NCBI GenBank assembly: GCA_947495985.1
Contig: CANMBD010000005.1
Coordinates: 183,748-247,747, forward strand
DNA length: 64,000 nt
Source: an uncultured Sphingomonadaceae bacterium
GTDB lineage: Bacteria; Pseudomonadota; Alphaproteobacteria; Sphingomonadales; Sphingomonadaceae
Direction of reading: 5' to 3'
A program made the translations under genes and the position numbers. Within the stretch, counting starts at the first letter, position 1, and each line of letters begins with the position of its first letter. Under the pieces are notes generated by a model. The model ran no database searches. It had not been told where the DNA came from and saw nothing but the letters and a program-made list of their open reading frames with translations. Below, in pieces: positions 50,293 through 62,619 of this stretch.

Positions 50293-51462
50293 ATGGCCGC
50301 CTTCAATCTTGCCAATTATGATGTGACCGCAGAGCGTGGTTTTCTCTCTTCATTCAACCCGGACAAGGTCACGCTGCCATCAGAACTGCACCCGGTGCGG
50401 GATACCGCCATGAGCTTACCGCGCACGCTTGTCTCCGGCGAGCCGCGCCGGCATATCGAAAGGCTGGCTCCCCTTGATCTGACCGACTTTTGTGCCACCG
50501 CGACCCTGGCCGAGCGGCGCGTAGCGATGGTCCATTATTCGTTTCTGGTGCAAGCCTATGTCTGGGGCGAACCGGATGCACCGAAAAAGCTTCCCCAATG
50601 CCTGGCTTTGCCGATTTGGCAATTGGGTGCGTCCATAGAGCAACCACCGTTGCTTACCTATTCCAGCTATGTGCTCGACAATTGGGGCCTCATTGATGAG
50701 GCAGGCCCGATTGATTTGGCCAATACCTACATGATCCAGCCGTTTCTAGGTGGGCAGGATGAAGCCTGGTTTGTCCTGATCCATGTTGCGATTGAAGCAA
50801 GGGCGGGGGAGATGTTGGCGTCCATTCCTGCGCTTGTCGAAGCTTGCCGGAACGAAGATACCGCTGCACTGGAGAATGGATTATCGGCGATGTCCGCGGT
50901 GTGGGATGATATGAATGACATTTTCGGCCGTATGCCGGAACGCTGCGACCCATATGTCTATTTCCATCGCGTGCGACCCTGGATTCATGGCTGGAAGGAT
51001 AATCCGGCTCTCGCAGGCGGATTGATCTACGAAGGCGTTGAGGAAACAGGCGGTAAACCGCAGGTGTTTCGCGGTCAAACCGGATCGCAATCGTCCATTG
51101 TCCCGTCCATGGATGCGTTTCTGGGCATAGATCATGCGGGTGACCCGTTGCGCGAATATCTCGATCAACTCCATATTTACCGGCCGCCCGAGCATCGTCA
51201 GTTTATAGACGATATTCGCGCGAACAGCGTTTTGCGATCTTTCGTCCAGTCAGCCGGTTCGCCGATATTGAACGAACTTTATAACGATTGCGTGCAAAAC
51301 CTGACCCGTTTCCGGACGCGGCATCTGGAATATGCGGCAAGCTATATCAACAAACAGTCCAAAGGCGGCGCTGGCAATACGTCAGATGTCGGAACAGGCG
51401 GGACACCTTTCATGAAATATCTGAAAAAGCACCGGGACGAAGCATCTGCCCATATGCTTTAG
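50293..51462 (+). CDS. Indoleamine 2,3-dioxygenase family protein
   Basis: A heme enzyme that opens the indole ring of tryptophan to N-formylkynurenine. The 389-residue length, the substrate-site segment FRGQTGSQSSIVPSMD and the proximal heme ligand His344 (RFRTRHLEYAAS) match the IDO family. The bacterial enzymes vary in preference for tryptophan and other indoles. No kynurenine formamidase or kynureninase gene is adjacent. The divergent Lrp/AsnC gene supports amino-acid-responsive control. It overlaps the convergent gene at 51459 by four bases. Confidence 0.92.
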   Translation: MAAFNLANYDVTAERGFLSSFNPDKVTLPSELHPVRDTAMSLPRTLVSGEPRRHIERLAPLDLTDFCATATLAERRVAMVHYSFLVQAYVWGEPDAPKKLPQCLALPIWQLGASIEQPPLLTYSSYVLDNWGLIDEAGPIDLANTYMIQPFLGGQDEAWFVLIHVAIEARAGEMLASIPALVEACRNEDTAALENGLSAMSAVWDDMNDIFGRMPERCDPYVYFHRVRPWIHGWKDNPALAGGLIYEGVEETGGKPQVFRGQTGSQSSIVPSMDAFLGIDHAGDPLREYLDQLHIYRPPEHRQFIDDIRANSVLRSFVQSAGSPILNELYNDCVQNLTRFRTRHLEYAASYINKQSKGGAGNTSDVGTGGTPFMKYLKKHRDEASAHML

Positions 51463-52220
51463 ATGGGCCAGGAAAAGGTAAGGTTGGTTTCGCCTGTCGA
51501 TTGAGCCGAAGGGGCATAACGTCGCTCGATAATCATTCCTGCGCCTCGATCATCAATGACCACCACGGTGCTGCAACGGGTACCATAGACGGGATTGCAA
51601 ATAAAAACGCCGGAATGTTCGGGTTCCAATGCCGATTGACCAACGGTATCTACTGGTCTTGCGGGAGGAAAGGTCGTCTGGTCGGTAAGCGCCTCCAGCA
51701 ATATTGCCGGATCATCGGATCCCTTTTCCATCCAGTTTGCCAATACTTGGTTGAGGTGCCCGGACTTTGGCCAGGGTCTATCCAGCGGACCATTGGACAA
51801 TCCATGGATTCCCGGCGTGAGAGTCCCACTTATAGAATCCGGGCGGTTGGAATGTACCAGTGCTTCTTCCCCATCGACCGTGATCAGATTGAACGGATTA
51901 AAATCGGAAAAGTCTGTGCCGGAGAGGTCTGAATAGAGGCCATCGCCAGACAAATAGTCCTTTAAAAGATCACCGCGCGATGCCCGATCGGCATCCGGTG
52001 TTCCATGTCCGCTAAGGTTGGTGACAACTGCAAATCGGCCTTGCTCGGACACGCCAAGCCAGGTGCCACCGGCCTTTGTGTCCCTGCCAGCCAGTAAATG
52101 ACGGGCACCGTCCCACCGGGTCAGCGGTTCCGCGGGCCGGGCATGCATTTCATCCCGATTGCCTATGGCGATAAGTTTCCAGCGCGGATGGGCTTGCCAG
52201 GCAAAAGCGACGATACACAT
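51459..52220 (-). CDS. NRDE/TANGO2-family protein
   Basis: A 253-residue protein starting MCIVAFAW, with Cys2 as the probable N-terminal nucleophile of an Ntn-hydrolase-like fold. The family motif NRDE is seen in IAIGNRDEM, and further family features are GGTWLGVSEQGRFAVVTN and SRGDLL. The family's reaction is not settled; links to heme handling and acyl metabolism have been proposed. It faces the IDO gene and shares four bases with it, and the IDO is a heme enzyme, which may be coincidence. Confidence 0.88.
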   Translation of the reverse strand: MCIVAFAWQAHPRWKLIAIGNRDEMHARPAEPLTRWDGARHLLAGRDTKAGGTWLGVSEQGRFAVVTNLSGHGTPDADRASRGDLLKDYLSGDGLYSDLSGTDFSDFNPFNLITVDGEEALVHSNRPDSISGTLTPGIHGLSNGPLDRPWPKSGHLNQVLANWMEKGSDDPAILLEALTDQTTFPPARPVDTVGQSALEPEHSGVFICNPVYGTRCSTVVVIDDRGAGMIIERRYAPSAQSTGETNLTFSWPI

Positions 52221-52384
52221 TCATTCTCTATTGCCGAATGAAACAGGTTTGGCGATCAGATTCTGGTTGTCGGGAGGACGGAAGAAATTGGCAAGTTGAA
52301 GGCTATGTCTGGCAAGCATATGGGCATACGGCTGAAAAGAGGTATCGGCATTAGGGTTTGAAACGCTAACAGATAGAATAATAG

Positions 52385-54442
<2,058 letters not shown>

Positions 54443-54468
54443 AGCGTTCCCGTTTTCTATAGCTCTAT

Positions 54469-57123
54469 TTAACCGGTTGCCTCTGCTGCATCCGCCCGCA
54501 TGACCTTGCCGTAAATCCAGCCAATGCCGATCAGAGCGATACCAAGGCCGAGGAATGACAGGATACGCAAGATGCCCTCAAGTTGAGCGGCGTCGATCAG
54601 GAATACCTTGAACGTTACCAGGGTTAGCAAGAGCAGCCCCGCGATCCGCAGCAAGGCATTGGTGGTCTGGATACCGCGCGCCAGCCATGCAATAGCGAGC
54701 ACCAGCAATCCGGCGCTATAGAGATAGGTCTCGGTCGAAGTGAAGGGCGGGGTAGCGATATCTGTGCCATGGACGGCTTGACGGACAGTGACCATCACCG
54801 CGGCAATGGCTGCCAGCAGGCTGGCAATTTCCAGAGGCCGGACCAACCGGGGCAAGGCAGCCGCGATTGTTTCTGTCCGCGCGTAAAGCCACAGCCATAA
54901 GGTCATAGCGACAAAGTGCAGCGTGCCCAGATTGGCAATCGGCGCCGGGCCCATGGCTTGTTTGACGCTGGTCGGGCTGAGCAGTAAAATATCGAAATAG
55001 ACGAAGCGGGCGAGGGCCAGACCAGCCAGAGCAAGGCCCAATGATTTGAGCGGTGTTGCAAGCTTCTCGGACCATGTCTTTCTCAGCAACAACCAGCCGC
55101 CTAGTGCCAGCAAATGTGTAAATACCCCGCGCTCGGCAAAACCATAGGCAACGAAATCCTCAATCGGCCCGATGGCCACCGGCTGTTTCAGCAGCAAATA
55201 GATAAAGCCACTGGTGGCGATCAGGCCGATGCCGGCGATGATTTTAGAAAGCACCTTGCCGAAATTATCGCGGAAGACATAAGCGATCGCGACAATTGCG
55301 ATGGCCGGAACCAGCAGTTCGATGGCTGTCGAACCAACGCCCGGCAGATAGCGATAGAGATCCGTCTCGCCGACGAGTGATCCGAACAGAGCCTCCAGCA
55401 AACCCTCTGCATTGAGCAGCATGATGAAACCACCAAGACCGATGGCCAAAGCCGATTGCACGATAATCGACTTGCGCTGAGTAAATCCGGCCCAGGCAGC
55501 AAGACCGCCGGCCACCGCGATCGCGACCAGAGCGGCGAGGTTGTCTGGCGTCCATATCCAGAGGGCGATGGCTATCAGGATTGCGGTATCCGCACTGGCC
55601 GCTGGCTGCACAAACGGCTCGCTGGCAGCACGTATGCGCAAGGCCATGAAACCGGTGGTAATCGCGGTAACGACACAGATACCGGCCCAGATATTTTCGC
55701 TCCAATCAAAGCCGCCAAGCGCCGCAGTGATCAACAGCATTGCGGTAGGCGCTGAAAGGCCGATGAGGGCCCACATCCAACCGCTTCTCTCCCGCAGGGC
55801 AAATATATGGCCAGAGCCGCCGAACAGAACCGTCAGTCCAATCGCCGCGAACAATGTCATCTGGTCTGCATATATGTTGTAAAAGGCGGTTGCGACCATG
55901 GCCAAAGACAGGCCAAGCGCGCCGGCAACAGCCGGCGTCATCGCCTCATCACGCCAGGCGAGAGCGATCGCAAAAATGGCCAGGACGCCAAAGAACAGCC
56001 AGCTCATCAGAGAAAATTCGATCAACGGTGCCAGCAGCATCAGCTGCAATAGACCGACGCCTAGCGGTATCGCCTGCATAACGACTTTGGGAATGCCAAA
56101 GCTGGTTCCGGTGCGTGAGATGGTGAGTACGCCGCCAATGGCGAGCAGTACAATAAACACGCCGACAAACGGCACATCACCGCTGAGGTCCATGAACAAT
56201 AAGGCGGTTGTCCAGATAACACTGCCGCCCGTTGCGAGAAGCGCCAGCCAAGCCCAGCCGCGATGGATTGCGAGGCCGAAAAGGCCGGCGGTGAATACCC
56301 CGAGGTAGATGAGCAAAGGCGCGACTGATTCTGGACCAAGGCCAGCAACATAAGGTGCGGCAAAGCCGCCCAGTAGACCCATGATCGCCGTTGGCGGACC
56401 ATGGCGCTGCGACAGTACGAAAGCCAATATGGTGACCGCTACAACGCCGCCAAGAGCGGTATAGAGGCCCAGCAACTGGTATAGTTCACTGGCCATGTAG
56501 AGCGTCGCGTAGAGTACGGCGATTCCAGCGCCGGCAATGCTGTGCCCGATGCGAACATCATCAGTGAATATCTTGCCGAATTTGGGAATCTTGTAGCCAA
56601 ATTCGCTCAGGCCGATCAGCAGTAATCCGAACAACGCGGCTGTGATACAGCGCGCTGTTGGTCCGAACAGCCCTGCCTCGATTGAAAAGCGGACTAGGAA
56701 GAAACCTGCGAAAATGAGCGCTATGCCGCCAATCCAGATGGGCAGCTTGCCGCCAATCAGATCCTCAAATCGCTTCGCTGCGCTGGGGCGAGGTTGTTTC
56801 GGTTCCTCTTCGGCTGGCGATGGTGGAGGAGAAGCTGGCTGATATACGCGCCGGGATACCGGTTCTGTAGCTGGCGTGGCGACGCGCTCGGGCTTGGCGG
56901 CTGCCTTGGCTGCACGTTTCACCGGCTCGACTGGCTCTGGTTTTGTTTCCGGCTCGGCTGGTGCAGTGGGCTCTGTGGCAGCGGCTTGGATGGTTTCAAC
57001 CGCAGTTTGATCCGCCCGGTCTTCGAGTATCGCGATCCGGTTGCGCAGCGAGGCAATCGTGCTGCGGGAATCGAATACCAACACCGTGAGGATAATAATT
57101 CCGACGAAGACCAGGACTTCCAT
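54469..57123 (-). CDS. DUF2339 multi-pass membrane protein
   Basis: An 884-residue protein with a signal anchor, a coiled coil (RSTIASLRNRIAILEDRAD), a Pro/Ala/Glu-rich linker (about 45-125), and some 25 hydrophobic helices. KFGKIFTDDVRIGHSIAGAG is a family landmark of DUF2339. Function is unknown. Its ATG directly follows the stop of the S9 peptidase gene (no spacing), so the two form one operon with translational coupling. Confidence 0.9.
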   Translation of the reverse strand: MEVLVFVGIIILTVLVFDSRSTIASLRNRIAILEDRADQTAVETIQAAATEPTAPAEPETKPEPVEPVKRAAKAAAKPERVATPATEPVSRRVYQPASPPPSPAEEEPKQPRPSAAKRFEDLIGGKLPIWIGGIALIFAGFFLVRFSIEAGLFGPTARCITAALFGLLLIGLSEFGYKIPKFGKIFTDDVRIGHSIAGAGIAVLYATLYMASELYQLLGLYTALGGVVAVTILAFVLSQRHGPPTAIMGLLGGFAAPYVAGLGPESVAPLLIYLGVFTAGLFGLAIHRGWAWLALLATGGSVIWTTALLFMDLSGDVPFVGVFIVLLAIGGVLTISRTGTSFGIPKVVMQAIPLGVGLLQLMLLAPLIEFSLMSWLFFGVLAIFAIALAWRDEAMTPAVAGALGLSLAMVATAFYNIYADQMTLFAAIGLTVLFGGSGHIFALRERSGWMWALIGLSAPTAMLLITAALGGFDWSENIWAGICVVTAITTGFMALRIRAASEPFVQPAASADTAILIAIALWIWTPDNLAALVAIAVAGGLAAWAGFTQRKSIIVQSALAIGLGGFIMLLNAEGLLEALFGSLVGETDLYRYLPGVGSTAIELLVPAIAIVAIAYVFRDNFGKVLSKIIAGIGLIATSGFIYLLLKQPVAIGPIEDFVAYGFAERGVFTHLLALGGWLLLRKTWSEKLATPLKSLGLALAGLALARFVYFDILLLSPTSVKQAMGPAPIANLGTLHFVAMTLWLWLYARTETIAAALPRLVRPLEIASLLAAIAAVMVTVRQAVHGTDIATPPFTSTETYLYSAGLLVLAIAWLARGIQTTNALLRIAGLLLLTLVTFKVFLIDAAQLEGILRILSFLGLGIALIGIGWIYGKVMRADAAEATG

Positions 57124-59079
57124 TCACTTATCCCCGTTCAGCAGATATTTTTGCCAGAATAGCAGCGAGGCCCAGAACTGATAGTCTGCATTGGCTTTCT
57201 TGCGGAAACCATGGCCTTCATTTTTGGCAAGTAGATGCCAGGCGGGCCGGTCATTGGCGCGAACCGCCTCGACAATCTGGTCCGCTTCGCTGGCCGGAAC
57301 GCGCGGGTCGTTGGCGCCGGTGACTACCATCAATGGAATATCAATTTCATTCGCACGTCGCAGGGGGCTGATTTCTTCCAGTTTAGCACGCTGTTCAGGT
57401 ATGCGTTCGTCGCCATATTCAACCCGGCGTAAATCGCGGCGATAGGGCTGCGTATTTTCCAGGAAAGTGACAAAGTTGGATATGCCGACAATTTCCAGTC
57501 CGGCCTTTAACCGGTCGCTGTAGCGAAGCATGGAGGCCAGCGTCATATAGCCGCCATAACTGCCCCCGGTGACGGCAATGCGGCGCTTGTTTATGCGCTT
57601 GTCCTTGCGCAAATGGGACAGGAAAGCCCCAATATCCTTCACACTGTCTTCCCGCCGGAACGGACCGTTGTCGAGGGCGACAAACCGTTTGCCGAAACCG
57701 GTGGAGCCGCGCACATTGGGATAGAAGATTGCGATACCCAGCTCGTTAATCAGATAATTGTTCCGGCCTAGAAACCGCGGCGTGGCCTGTCCTTCCGGCC
57801 CGCCATGAATATTGATGATCAGCGGACGTCTGCCCTTATGCTTTTCGGGATCGGGGTGGTACAGAAAGCCGGACATTTTTTCGCCATCGAAACTGGTAAT
57901 TTCCACCAGTTCAGGCGCGACGTTATTGGCGGCATCCAGCCCGCCGGTTTCGCTTCTTGTCCAGCGTGTGATGGCCAATGTTTCGGGATTGAGGCTGTAA
58001 CTGTCACTACCAGTCTGGTTGGCGTTAAGCGTGAAACCAAGCTCTCCCCATGGCGCGAATTTAATCCCGCCAATCACGCCGGCAGGTATGTCGATTACGG
58101 TACGAACCGCACCGCTTTGCGTATCATAGATTTTCAGGACGGAACGGCCTGCCTGGTTGACTTCATAGGCGATCCAGCGGCCATCTTTGCTAATATCAAA
58201 GTCGGAAATGTCCCAAATTTTCTCGTCAATAACCGGTTCAAACATGGCTGTTTCCAGATTGACGGTACCGAGCCGCTGGACATCGCTGCCATCATCCGAG
58301 GCCGCCCAAAGGCGACCGTCCGGCGCAAATTGCAGACCGTTATAGGCAACCGGATTGCTGCTGTTGGTCAGCTTGCGCGATGTGCCATTGGCAATATCGA
58401 TAAGATGAAGCTGGTTATCGGTGACCGAAACATAGTTGAAAACTAGCAGGTGCTTGTCATCGGGTGAAAAGTCGATCGGAAACCAGCCGCCACCGGAAGA
58501 CGCGACCAGCATGATGGCGCTATCGGGCTTTGCCGGATTCATCAGGTATATATCGTTATACAGCCCGGTGCGCTTGTTTGACCCGAATGCCAGCAAATTG
58601 CCCTTGCTGGACCAGGGGCCAAGACTGTTGCGACTTTTGCCGTCGGTCAGCATTTTCGGAACGCCATCTTTCAGCGCAAAAATCTGGTTCACTTCATTGC
58701 CGCCAATGTCCTTTTGGAACAACAAGGCGGAACCGTCAGGCGCATAACTGGCCGAACGCGCGGGCTCGTCGCCAAAGGTCAGTTGCTCGCGCGCGCTGAG
58801 CGGCCGGGCTATTTTGTGCAGCTGGCTGGTATCGGCAAAGCGGGTGCGCACCAGCATCGCTCTGGTCGCGGGATCCCAGTCGACAAAACGCGCGGTCCGG
58901 AACTCCATATAGGGGCGGGTTTTTTCCACCACGGACATTGGAATGTCAGGGACCTGGTCGGCCACCAGTGCCGCCGGTTTGGGGGCGATGGCATCTGCAG
59001 GTTCTTCCGCTGCAAGTGCGGCTGGGGCAAAGATTTGTAATGATACAGCAACCAGCGCGCCGATAGATATAATGCGCAT
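57124..59079 (-). CDS. S9-family (prolyl-oligopeptidase-like) serine peptidase
   Basis: A 651-residue exported peptidase. Signal peptide about 1-23 (ALAAEEP); beta-propeller domain (SPDDKHLLVFN, FAPDGRLWAASDDGSDV, SKDGRWIAYEVN); then an alpha/beta hydrolase domain with the nucleophile in VTGGSYGGYMTLAS, the Asp in VTGANDPRVPASEAD and the His in NEGHGF. It cleaves short peptides in the periplasm. It ends directly at the start of the DUF2339 gene. The start is divergent from the folate gene at 59152 by 72 bp. Confidence 0.94.
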   Translation of the reverse strand: MRIISIGALVAVSLQIFAPAALAAEEPADAIAPKPAALVADQVPDIPMSVVEKTRPYMEFRTARFVDWDPATRAMLVRTRFADTSQLHKIARPLSAREQLTFGDEPARSASYAPDGSALLFQKDIGGNEVNQIFALKDGVPKMLTDGKSRNSLGPWSSKGNLLAFGSNKRTGLYNDIYLMNPAKPDSAIMLVASSGGGWFPIDFSPDDKHLLVFNYVSVTDNQLHLIDIANGTSRKLTNSSNPVAYNGLQFAPDGRLWAASDDGSDVQRLGTVNLETAMFEPVIDEKIWDISDFDISKDGRWIAYEVNQAGRSVLKIYDTQSGAVRTVIDIPAGVIGGIKFAPWGELGFTLNANQTGSDSYSLNPETLAITRWTRSETGGLDAANNVAPELVEITSFDGEKMSGFLYHPDPEKHKGRRPLIINIHGGPEGQATPRFLGRNNYLINELGIAIFYPNVRGSTGFGKRFVALDNGPFRREDSVKDIGAFLSHLRKDKRINKRRIAVTGGSYGGYMTLASMLRYSDRLKAGLEIVGISNFVTFLENTQPYRRDLRRVEYGDERIPEQRAKLEEISPLRRANEIDIPLMVVTGANDPRVPASEADQIVEAVRANDRPAWHLLAKNEGHGFRKKANADYQFWASLLFWQKYLLNGDK

Positions 59080-59151
59080 TCAGCGCTTCTCCCTGCTGAG
59101 TTTAGTTTATGCTTATGGACTAACAGCATAAAAAGCAATTAGGGGGAGAGG

Positions 59152-60942
59152 ATGATCTGCGACACCAGCCCTTTCATATTGCTCGATGATGCGCGGGACG
59201 GCGGTGAAGCTGTGCCAGCCCGGCTGTACAGCGATCCGCTGGAGATACTGCAGGCACACACGCCGGAAGAGCTGAGCGCAGTGCTGGATCAGCTGGGAGA
59301 AGCGAAACAACGCGGGCTCCATGCAGCGGGTTACATATCCTATGAAGCGGGCCTCGCAATGGAAGGACGGTTGGTTAAATATCTACCCGACGAGCGGGCT
59401 TGCCCACTGGCATGGTTTGGGTTGTTCAAGAATTACAGCCTGTTGGAGCCAGAGGCTGTATCGGAACAGCTTCCCGACGCGAAAGGTGCATGGTTGGGTA
59501 GCCTGAAGCCCGGCCTTACCCGGCAGGACTATGATCAAGCTTTCCAAAAGGTGCAGGATTATATTCTCGCTGGTGATATCTATCAGGCCAATCTCACTTT
59601 TCGGGCTTATGCAGCCTATGCTGGCCACCCTCTCGCTCTTTATGCGGCGATCCGGGACCGGGCGAAGGCAGGCTATGGCGGCACCATATTTGATGGTAAA
59701 AATTGGATGCTGTCCTTTTCGCCGGAACTGTTTTTCGCGATGAAAGACGGCCGGATTACGGCAAAACCAATGAAAGGAACAGCGGCGCGCGTGTCTGACA
59801 CTACCGCCGACGCAGCGGTTCGGGCGGAGCTACAGAGCGATCCCAAACAGCGCGCTGAAAATCTGATGATTGTTGATCTGTTGCGCAATGATCTGTCCCG
59901 GGTCGCGGAACCCGGCAGCGTGGAGGTGCCTGAGCTTTTCTATGTGGAAAGCTATCCGACGATCCACCAGATGACCTCTACCGTAACCGCCAAGCTGGCC
60001 GATAAGCATGGTGCCGTTGACCTGTTGCGCCAAATATATCCCTGCGGTTCGATTACCGGCGCGCCCAAAATCAGGGCCATGGAGATTATCGATGAGCTGG
60101 AAAAGGACCAGCGGGGTATCTATTGCGGTTCCATCGGGCGGATTGATACCAGCGGCGATGCAGCGTTTAATGTTGCCATCCGGACATTCTTTCTGGCGGA
60201 GGGCCAAGAAAGTCTTTCCATCGGGCTTGGCTCTGGCATAGTGGCGGACTCAGTCGGGGGCGACGAATGGCGGGAATGCCTTGCAAAAGGGAGATTTGCT
60301 ACAGTGAGTCATGGGGTGAATCAGGGCGTGGACAGCACGATTGCTGTGGACCTGATCGAGACGATGGCATTTGATCCCGAGCGCGGCATCCTTCGTCTCG
60401 AAGCACATCTGGAACGGATGAAGGCGAGCGCCGCCGCGCTGGAATTTGAATTTGACCGCCATGCCGCGCGCAACACGATACAGGCTATTACTTTTCATCA
60501 GGACAAACCGGCCAAGGTGCGGTTGATGCTGTCGCGATCGGGAGCGATTGCGATAGAACTGCAGCCGATGCCGGAACCACTTAATGAACCGGTGGCGGTG
60601 AAACTGGCACCCATGCAAGCCAATCCCCAGGATTACCGCCTGCATCACAAGACCAGTGACCGCAGTGTTTATGATGCTCCGGACGTGAAAGGCGATGCGC
60701 ATCCGATATTTTACGATTCCGACGGCTATCTGACTGAAGGCGTCATCTGGAACATATTTGTCGAACGCGATGGTAAGCTGGTGACACCGCCTCTTTCACG
60801 AGGCCTGTTGCCGGGAATATTGCGCCGGGAATTGCTGGAAAGCGGCGAGGCTATCGAGGCAGATTTGCAGGCTGGGGATTTAGACAGCGGATTCTATGTA
60901 GGAAATAGTTTACGAGGTCTGATGAAGGCCGAACTCGCTTAG
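59152..60942 (+). CDS. pabB: Aminodeoxychorismate synthase component I fused to aminodeoxychorismate lyase
   Basis: A 596-residue bifunctional enzyme making p-aminobenzoate for folate. Residues about 1-380 are the chorismate-binding synthase domain (KPMKGTAAR with the PabB-type Lys, IVDLLRNDLSRV, GSITGAPKIRAMEIIDELE). Residues about 385-596 are a class IV aminotransferase-fold PabC lyase (HLERMKASAAAL, GLLPGILRRELLESG, NSLRGL). ATG 59152 follows AGGGGGAGAGG. The glutaminase subunit PabA must be encoded elsewhere. This fusion is common in alphaproteobacteria. Confidence 0.93.
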   Translation: MICDTSPFILLDDARDGGEAVPARLYSDPLEILQAHTPEELSAVLDQLGEAKQRGLHAAGYISYEAGLAMEGRLVKYLPDERACPLAWFGLFKNYSLLEPEAVSEQLPDAKGAWLGSLKPGLTRQDYDQAFQKVQDYILAGDIYQANLTFRAYAAYAGHPLALYAAIRDRAKAGYGGTIFDGKNWMLSFSPELFFAMKDGRITAKPMKGTAARVSDTTADAAVRAELQSDPKQRAENLMIVDLLRNDLSRVAEPGSVEVPELFYVESYPTIHQMTSTVTAKLADKHGAVDLLRQIYPCGSITGAPKIRAMEIIDELEKDQRGIYCGSIGRIDTSGDAAFNVAIRTFFLAEGQESLSIGLGSGIVADSVGGDEWRECLAKGRFATVSHGVNQGVDSTIAVDLIETMAFDPERGILRLEAHLERMKASAAALEFEFDRHAARNTIQAITFHQDKPAKVRLMLSRSGAIAIELQPMPEPLNEPVAVKLAPMQANPQDYRLHHKTSDRSVYDAPDVKGDAHPIFYDSDGYLTEGVIWNIFVERDGKLVTPPLSRGLLPGILRRELLESGEAIEADLQAGDLDSGFYVGNSLRGLMKAELA

Positions 60943-60973
60943 AAAAATCTACTCGCTTTTGATGGAGATATTC

Positions 60974-62248
60974 ATGACTGATCATCTGGAAACCATGGCC
61001 GTGCACGCCGGAACCGAACCGGACCCGGCGACCAACGCGCGGATCACGCCGATCTATCAGACCGCCTCTTATGTGTTCGACGATGTCGATCATGCCGCCG
61101 ATCTGTTTAATCTCGATGCTGTGGGCAATATTTATACCCGCATCATGAACCCAACCAATGGCGCGCTGGAAGGCAAGATTGCGGCGATGGAGGGCGGCGC
61201 AGCGGCGCTTGCCGTGGCTTCTGGCCATGCGGCGCAATTGCTGATTTTCCATGTGCTGATGGATCCCGGCGCACATATTGTTGCGGCGAAAAAGCTTTAC
61301 GGCGGTTCGCTCAACCAGCTTGGGCATAGCGTCAAGAAATTCGGCTGGAATGTGACTTTCGTAGATGCTGACATCCCGGATGAAGTTAAAGGCGCGATTA
61401 CCGATGATACGCGCTGTGTCTTCATCGAAAGCCTCGCCAATCCGGGCGGTGTCGTACAGGATATTGCGGGCATTGCCGATATTGTCCATGCGGCAGGCAT
61501 ACCCCTGATTGTTGACAACACCATGGCCTCACCAGCGCTTTGCCGTCCTATCGAACATGGCGCAGATATCGTGGTGGAAAGCGGCACCAAATTTCTCGGT
61601 GGTCATGGCAACAGCATTGCCGGCCTGATCGTGGACAGCGGCAAGTTTGACTGGACCAGAAGCGAGAAGTTCGCCTTTTTGAACCAGCCCAATCCATCCT
61701 ATCACGGGAAAGTTTTCACCGAAGCCTTTGGCCCTGTTGCCTTCATATTGGCTGCACGTGCGCTTTCGTTGCGCGACCTTGGTCCTGCTCTGGCGCCGAT
61801 GAACGCTTTTAACATCCTGACCGGTATGGAAACACTGACGCTGAGGATGGAACGGCACTGTGACAATGCGCTGGCACTCGCGAAATGGCTGCAGAGCCAT
61901 GACAAGATCAGCTGGGTTTCCTATGCTGGCCTGCCCGACAGCGAATATCATGCACTAGCGCAGAAATATCTCGGCGGCAAAGGCGGCGCGGTGTTCACCT
62001 TTGGTTTGAAAAGCGGATATGACGCGGGCACCAAACTGGTCTCCGCGGTGAAGATGTTCAGTCACCTTGCCAATATCGGAGACACCCGTTCGCTGATCAT
62101 TCACCCGGCCTCGACAACGCATAGCCAGCTATCGGGTGACGAACTGGTTGCTGCTGGTGCTGGCCCGGATGTCGTTCGCGTGTCAGTGGGGATTGAACAT
62201 ATCGATGATATCATTGCGGATATGGAGCAAGCGCTTGAATCCATGTGA
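60974..62248 (+). CDS. O-acetylhomoserine sulfhydrylase-type PLP enzyme
   Basis: A 424-residue enzyme of the Cys/Met metabolism family, which joins an O-acylated homoserine with sulfide or a thiol. The PLP lysine is in VVESGTKFLGGHGNS, and YTRIMNPTN and the cofactor segment ASGHAAQ are family landmarks. The insert DSGKFDW after the lysine and the length match MetY rather than the shorter MetB/MetZ. ATG 60974 follows GGAG. It lies 31 bp after the PabB-PabC gene, and the pair may share a transcript. Confidence 0.91.
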   Translation: MTDHLETMAVHAGTEPDPATNARITPIYQTASYVFDDVDHAADLFNLDAVGNIYTRIMNPTNGALEGKIAAMEGGAAALAVASGHAAQLLIFHVLMDPGAHIVAAKKLYGGSLNQLGHSVKKFGWNVTFVDADIPDEVKGAITDDTRCVFIESLANPGGVVQDIAGIADIVHAAGIPLIVDNTMASPALCRPIEHGADIVVESGTKFLGGHGNSIAGLIVDSGKFDWTRSEKFAFLNQPNPSYHGKVFTEAFGPVAFILAARALSLRDLGPALAPMNAFNILTGMETLTLRMERHCDNALALAKWLQSHDKISWVSYAGLPDSEYHALAQKYLGGKGGAVFTFGLKSGYDAGTKLVSAVKMFSHLANIGDTRSLIIHPASTTHSQLSGDELVAAGAGPDVVRVSVGIEHIDDIIADMEQALESM

Positions 62249-62619
62249 TGCGGTCACGCTGATCAAAGATCTGAACGTCAAGGGGGCAGGGTAGGCGTTA
62301 AAGCGCGGTACACTGATCAAATCCATTTGCCTGACCGGCGATGCGCAGAAAATTGATTGCAAGCATGAGGGGATAAAAGGCCTCGTCTTGCGAGCTGAAT
62401 TTGTGAAAAAGCGCAGCTGATTCCTAATCGATTATTAAACGCCTGTTAAAAGGCCATGAAAACAGTCGACAGTGACCTGCTGCACTTTTAGGTCAGCGAC
62501 ATTCCCGTTCAAACAACTGATTGTTACAAAATTCCTGCTCGTTTTGTCATGATCCTATTGCGCGATAGCACAGACGGGATTATGCGCTGTTTTTAACGCC
62601 TTGAAACAGGACTCTCCCC
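62249..62619. other. 371-bp intergenic region
   Basis: It separates the PLP sulfhydrylase gene from the aspartate aminotransferase gene on the same strand. A 6-bp dyad TGACCT … AGGTCA is at 62473-62495, roughly 125 bp before the next start. No terminator with a T-run and no supported gene was found. Confidence 0.5.
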
